From the NCBI GenBank assembly GCA_028697875.1, contig JAQVEQ010000114.1, forward strand, positions 1 through 9,287: DNA of 9,287 nucleotides. The letters run 5' to 3'. Shown here piece after piece: positions 7,235 to 9,287 of this stretch; position 1 is the first letter of the stretch, and the number at the start of each line of letters is the position of its first letter. The notes below the pieces were generated by a model. That model had not been told where the DNA came from. It saw only the letters and a program-made list of their open reading frames with translations, and ran no database searches. The position numbers and the translations under genes were made by a program. The DNA is from Novosphingobium sp. (GTDB lineage Bacteria > Pseudomonadota > Alphaproteobacteria > Sphingomonadales > Sphingomonadaceae).

Positions 7235-7254
7235 GAACGTCCGGCCGGACGTTC
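7235..7254. repeat. Perfect 20-bp palindrome, candidate operator
   Basis: The sequence GAACGTCCGGCCGGACGTTC is an uninterrupted perfect palindrome with 10-bp half-sites; symmetry stops at both flanks (A7234 against G7255). It lies in the 146-bp gap between fliS and the diguanylate cyclase gene. Its centre (7244/7245) falls at about -42.5 relative to the start site predicted from the TATAAT at 7275-7280. It overlaps the first bases of the poor -35 region. No T-run follows, so it does not look like an intrinsic terminator, although an RNA hairpin (8-bp stem, GGCC loop) is possible. A binding site for a dimeric regulator is the best reading; the protein that binds is unknown. Confidence 0.6.
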
Positions 7255-7280
7255 GTACAAGTATGCCAGCCCGCTATAAT
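7252..7280 (+). promoter_or_regulatory. Candidate promoter of the diguanylate cyclase gene
   Basis: A perfect TATAAT (7275-7280) stands out in a GC-rich gap. With 17-bp spacing the -35 position is TTCGTA (7252-7257), only three of six matches to TTGACA. A good -10 with a poor -35 suggests that an activator is needed. The predicted start site is near 7287, leaving a leader of about 22 bases before the ATG at 7309. No sigma-54 (GG-N10-GC) or clear sigma-28 pattern is seen here. Confidence 0.5.
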
Positions 7281-7308
7281 TTTTGCCGGATCTGCCGTTA
7301 ATCCAGAC

Positions 7309-8436
7309 ATGACTATATACGATCGTTCCCTGTCGCCTGAAAGGAAGGGCGTCCTCGGCTGGCTTGGTTTCCGGCACTCGCAGCCCGGCGAAGCGACGGA
7401 CCTTTCCGCACTTGCGCGGCACTTGCGCGATCTGGCGCTCGATGCGCGGTCCACGCTGATGGCGGGGATTGCGGAGTTCGTTGCCCGGTACGAACTCGAC
7501 GTCTGCCCCGATGTGCTGTCCGTTGCCCATGACTACGTGACGCGGGCCGACCCGCTGCTCGTGCGGCTGATCGACGAGCGCGACGCTTCAGGGCTGGCGG
7601 TTTCTGCGGAATGGCTGAAGAAGCTTCGCGGTCACGAGCGGGCGGACAAGGAGGTCGACGATCTTCACCGCATGTTCGAAAGGCTGGAAAAGCAGCTGAT
7701 CGATTTCGGGACGACGGCCACTGCCGCTCGCAAGGCGACCCAGGATTACGGGATATCGCTCGAAGGCCATGTGGAGCAACTCGGCAGCGCGCGGGAGTTC
7801 GACACCTCCGTCACCCAGCTTCTGGGCGTCGTTCGGGCGATGATCAAGCGCACGTCCGAGATGGAAGACGAGATGAGCCTCAGCGAAACGCAATCGCGGG
7901 AGCTGCGGAAGGACCTCGAGGATGCCTTGCGCTGTGCCGAGGAGGACTATCTTACCGGTATGCCCAATCGCCGGGCGTTCGAAAGGACATTCGAACGGGA
8001 ATATCGCGAAGCGCGTCTTGCGCTTGAGCCGTTGGTCGTGGCATTCTGCGACATAGACCACTTCAAGCGTGTCAACGATGCGCATGGGCACGATACGGGG
8101 GACAGAGTGCTGAAGGCAGTGGCGCGTAACCTTTTGCGCATCTCCAGCGATCGCTGTTGCATCGCCCGCCATGGGGGCGAGGAGTTCGTCGTCCTCTTTC
8201 GGGGCAAATCGCTCGAGCAGGCCACGGCATCGCTGGACGAGGCCCGTATGGCGCTGTGCGAGCGGCGAATGGTCGATCGCCGGACCAGGACCCCGATCGG
8301 TTACATCACCTTTTCGGCCGGGATTGCGGACGTGTTCGCTTACCCGGACCGGTTCACGGCGCTGAAGGCCGCGGACACTGCATTGTACCTCGCGAAAGAA
8401 CGGGGAAGGAACCAAATCGTAACGGCAGGCGTTTAG
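7309..8436 (+). CDS. Soluble diguanylate cyclase (GGDEF domain, GGEEF active site) with uncharacterised helical N-terminal domain
   Basis: The protein probably makes cyclic di-GMP from two GTP. The 375-residue product has no signal or membrane segment, so it is cytosolic. Residues about 1-205 are helical and charged, with a likely coiled coil near 185-212; I recognise no named sensory domain there. The GGDEF domain (about 210-372) is complete: DYLTGMPNRRAF (213-224), FCDIDHFKRVND (246-257) with metal-site Asp248, HGHDTGDRVL (259-268), RHGGEEFVVLF with GGEEF at 289-293, SAGIA (336-340) and ALYLAKERGRNQI. The inhibitory RxxD site is absent: the matching positions are Ser280 and Cys283, so product feedback through that site is unlikely. 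The Shine-Dalgarno is weak at ATG 7309; the next in-frame ATG (7459) would remove part of the N-terminal domain. Its place behind fliD-fliS suggests a role in motility or the switch to sessile life. Confidence 0.9.
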   Translation: MTIYDRSLSPERKGVLGWLGFRHSQPGEATDLSALARHLRDLALDARSTLMAGIAEFVARYELDVCPDVLSVAHDYVTRADPLLVRLIDERDASGLAVSAEWLKKLRGHERADKEVDDLHRMFERLEKQLIDFGTTATAARKATQDYGISLEGHVEQLGSAREFDTSVTQLLGVVRAMIKRTSEMEDEMSLSETQSRELRKDLEDALRCAEEDYLTGMPNRRAFERTFEREYREARLALEPLVVAFCDIDHFKRVNDAHGHDTGDRVLKAVARNLLRISSDRCCIARHGGEEFVVLFRGKSLEQATASLDEARMALCERRMVDRRTRTPIGYITFSAGIADVFAYPDRFTALKAADTALYLAKERGRNQIVTAGV

Positions 8437-8460
8437 CCGGACAGGCCGCGGACAAACGAA

Positions 8461-8467
8461 AGGGGGG
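8461..8467 (+). promoter_or_regulatory. Shine-Dalgarno site supporting a GTG start at 8474
   Basis: A purine run AGGGGGG ends six bases before GTG 8474. It is among the strongest ribosome-binding sequences in the window. It supports the short downstream frame as a translated gene despite its lack of recognisable homology. Confidence 0.6.
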
Positions 8468-8473
8468 ACGGCG

Positions 8474-8881
8474 GTGTGGCAAGAGAAACATGATCCGCTA
8501 CCTGCCGATCTGTGGTTCACGGAAATCGGCAAGCTCGAAGAGTCTTGTTTGCATGACGGCAGCGATACCAGCGGCTCCATTGTGCGCCGGGCGTTTCAGC
8601 TGGCAAGACTGGCGCCCCGGCCAATCGGAAGAATCCTTGCTTCCCCCGTTTCCGAAAACGAGATCGAAGCGATGCTGGAGCGTGGCGAAACAACGGAGGC
8701 AGCCGCCACGGTCGTGGGTAGCGGCGGGAAAGTGGGGCTACCGCCGCGGCAAGGCGCGGGGCGTTGCGTTGCGTCGTTCGGCTTGGGCGACGAACGCCCG
8801 GTAAGCGTCGAAGCCGGATCTCCCGCCCTTGCGCTGGTCGGCGCATGGGCGAGGTTTTTCATGACAGTTCGAAAGGCCTAG
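8474..8881 (+). CDS. Uncharacterised 135-residue protein
   Basis: I do not recognise this protein. It starts with GTG after a good Shine-Dalgarno, 37 bp after the cyclase gene on the same strand, so the two are probably co-transcribed. It has no signal peptide or clear membrane segment. The N-terminal two-thirds looks mainly helical (VRRAFQLARLAPRPIGRIL, then SENEIEAMLERGETTEAAATV). A Gly-rich middle (VGSGGKVGLPPRQGAGR) leads to short strands and a last helix ALALVGAWARFFMTVRKA. It is acidic in the first 30 residues (EEIGKLEES-like composition) and basic in places later. No catalytic motif stands out. Its 3' end overlaps the minus-strand regulator gene by 23 bp. Its position suggests, but does not show, a role with the cyclase or flagellum. 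The minus-strand frames here show no family features, so the plus frame is preferred. Confidence 0.65.
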   Translation: MWQEKHDPLPADLWFTEIGKLEESCLHDGSDTSGSIVRRAFQLARLAPRPIGRILASPVSENEIEAMLERGETTEAAATVVGSGGKVGLPPRQGAGRCVASFGLGDERPVSVEAGSPALALVGAWARFFMTVRKA

Positions 8882-9287
8882 CCTGACTGTCGTCGGGACC
8901 GGATCTGCCGACAGTGTCGAGGTCCGCTTCGAGCCCGATCCTGATTGCGGCGCTTGACGAGGTAACGCCGAGTTTCTTCAGCGCGTTGAGCCGGTAATCC
9001 TCGACCGTCCTCGGGCTCAGGTCGAGGGTATTCGCCATGTCCTTGTTCGAATGGCCGCGCAGCATGAACGAGAGAATCTGCCTTTCGCGCTGAGAGAGGT
9101 TCTCCACGAGATTCCGGGCCTTCTGCCTGCGCACGATCGCGCCACCCTTCTCGTCCATGAACTTCCGGCAGTAAAGGCAAGCAGTCATGAGTTCTTCGCC
9201 GGAAAAGGGCCAGGCGAGATAGTCCGCAACCCCGTCGTGCGCCGCGCGGACGACCTGGGAAGGCCTGGGGTTTTCGGCAAAGACGAT
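8859..9287 (-). CDS. NarL/FixJ-type response regulator with LuxR-family HTH (C-terminal part)
   Basis: The gene runs leftward and is cut by the right edge; the last 142 residues are visible, read from the first full codon at 9287. Visible residues 1-36 are the end of a receiver domain: strand IVFAEN, helix PSQVVRAAHDGVADYL, then AWPF, where a receiver normally has KPF. The Thr/Ser expected at the end of the fourth strand is Ala4. A linker containing CLYC (37-40) leads to a complete LuxR-type HTH (about 63-122): NLSQRERQILSFMLRGHSNKDMA, LDLSPRTVEDYR, LKKLGV. An ATG at 9188 could give an HTH-only product, but the receiver frame continues above it, so the longer gene is preferred. It is probably a DNA-binding regulator, and its flagellar neighbours make motility a plausible target. 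The phosphoacceptor Asp lies outside the window. Confidence 0.85.
   Translation of the reverse strand: MVFAENPRPSQVVRAAHDGVADYLAWPFSGEELMTACLYCRKFMDEKGGAIVRRQKARNLVENLSQRERQILSFMLRGHSNKDMANTLDLSPRTVEDYRLNALKKLGVTSSSAAIRIGLEADLDTVGRSGPDDSQARPFELS

Noticed and set aside
7235..7254. The 20-bp palindrome as a canonical lux box for an acyl-homoserine-lactone receptor
   Set aside because: Length and placement fit but the CTG-N10-CAG bases are absent, and the neighbouring regulator carries a receiver domain, not an autoinducer-binding domain.

Overview
The window is one end of a flagellar gene cluster from a high-GC alphaproteobacterium, most likely a sphingomonad (Sphingomonas/Novosphingobium/Erythrobacter relatives). 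This is inferred from gene order, protein style and GC-rich codon use; no rRNA or species marker is present. The order fliK-L-M-N-O-P-Q-R-flhB resembles the gamma/betaproteobacterial type. A fliD-fliS pair follows, whereas many alphaproteobacterial flagellar systems lack FliD and use FlbT/FlaF-type flagellin control instead.

Region 1 (1-5331) holds nine tightly packed plus-strand genes: the tail of a probable fliK, fliL (stator/basal-body protein), fliM and fliN (switch C-ring), fliO (assembly factor), and fliP, fliQ, fliR and flhB (core of the flagellar type III export gate). Five junctions are ATGA or TGATG overlaps, so the genes are probably translationally coupled in one operon. Region 2 (5362-7162) holds fliD (filament cap) and fliS (flagellin chaperone), one base apart.

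Region 3 (7163-7308) is a 146-bp intergenic stretch with a perfect 20-bp palindrome and, 20 bp further on, a TATAAT -10 element. Region 4 (7309-8881) holds a soluble GGDEF diguanylate cyclase with an unrecognised helical N-terminal half, then an unrecognised 135-residue protein, probably co-transcribed. Region 5 (8859-9287, minus strand) is the 3' part of a NarL/FixJ-type response regulator. It converges on the unknown gene and overlaps its 3' end by 23 bp.

Together the genes cover torque switching (FliL/M/N), export (FliO/P/Q/R/FlhB), filament capping and chaperoning (FliD/S), and an adjoining c-di-GMP and transcription-control module. Points worth a second look are a FliM without the usual CheY-docking N-terminus, an FlhB with NPTR in place of NPTH, a response regulator whose receiver has lost two conserved switch residues, and the palindrome at activator distance from the cyclase promoter. 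I see no mobile elements, tRNA or rRNA genes, or CRISPR arrays, and no convincing intrinsic terminator.
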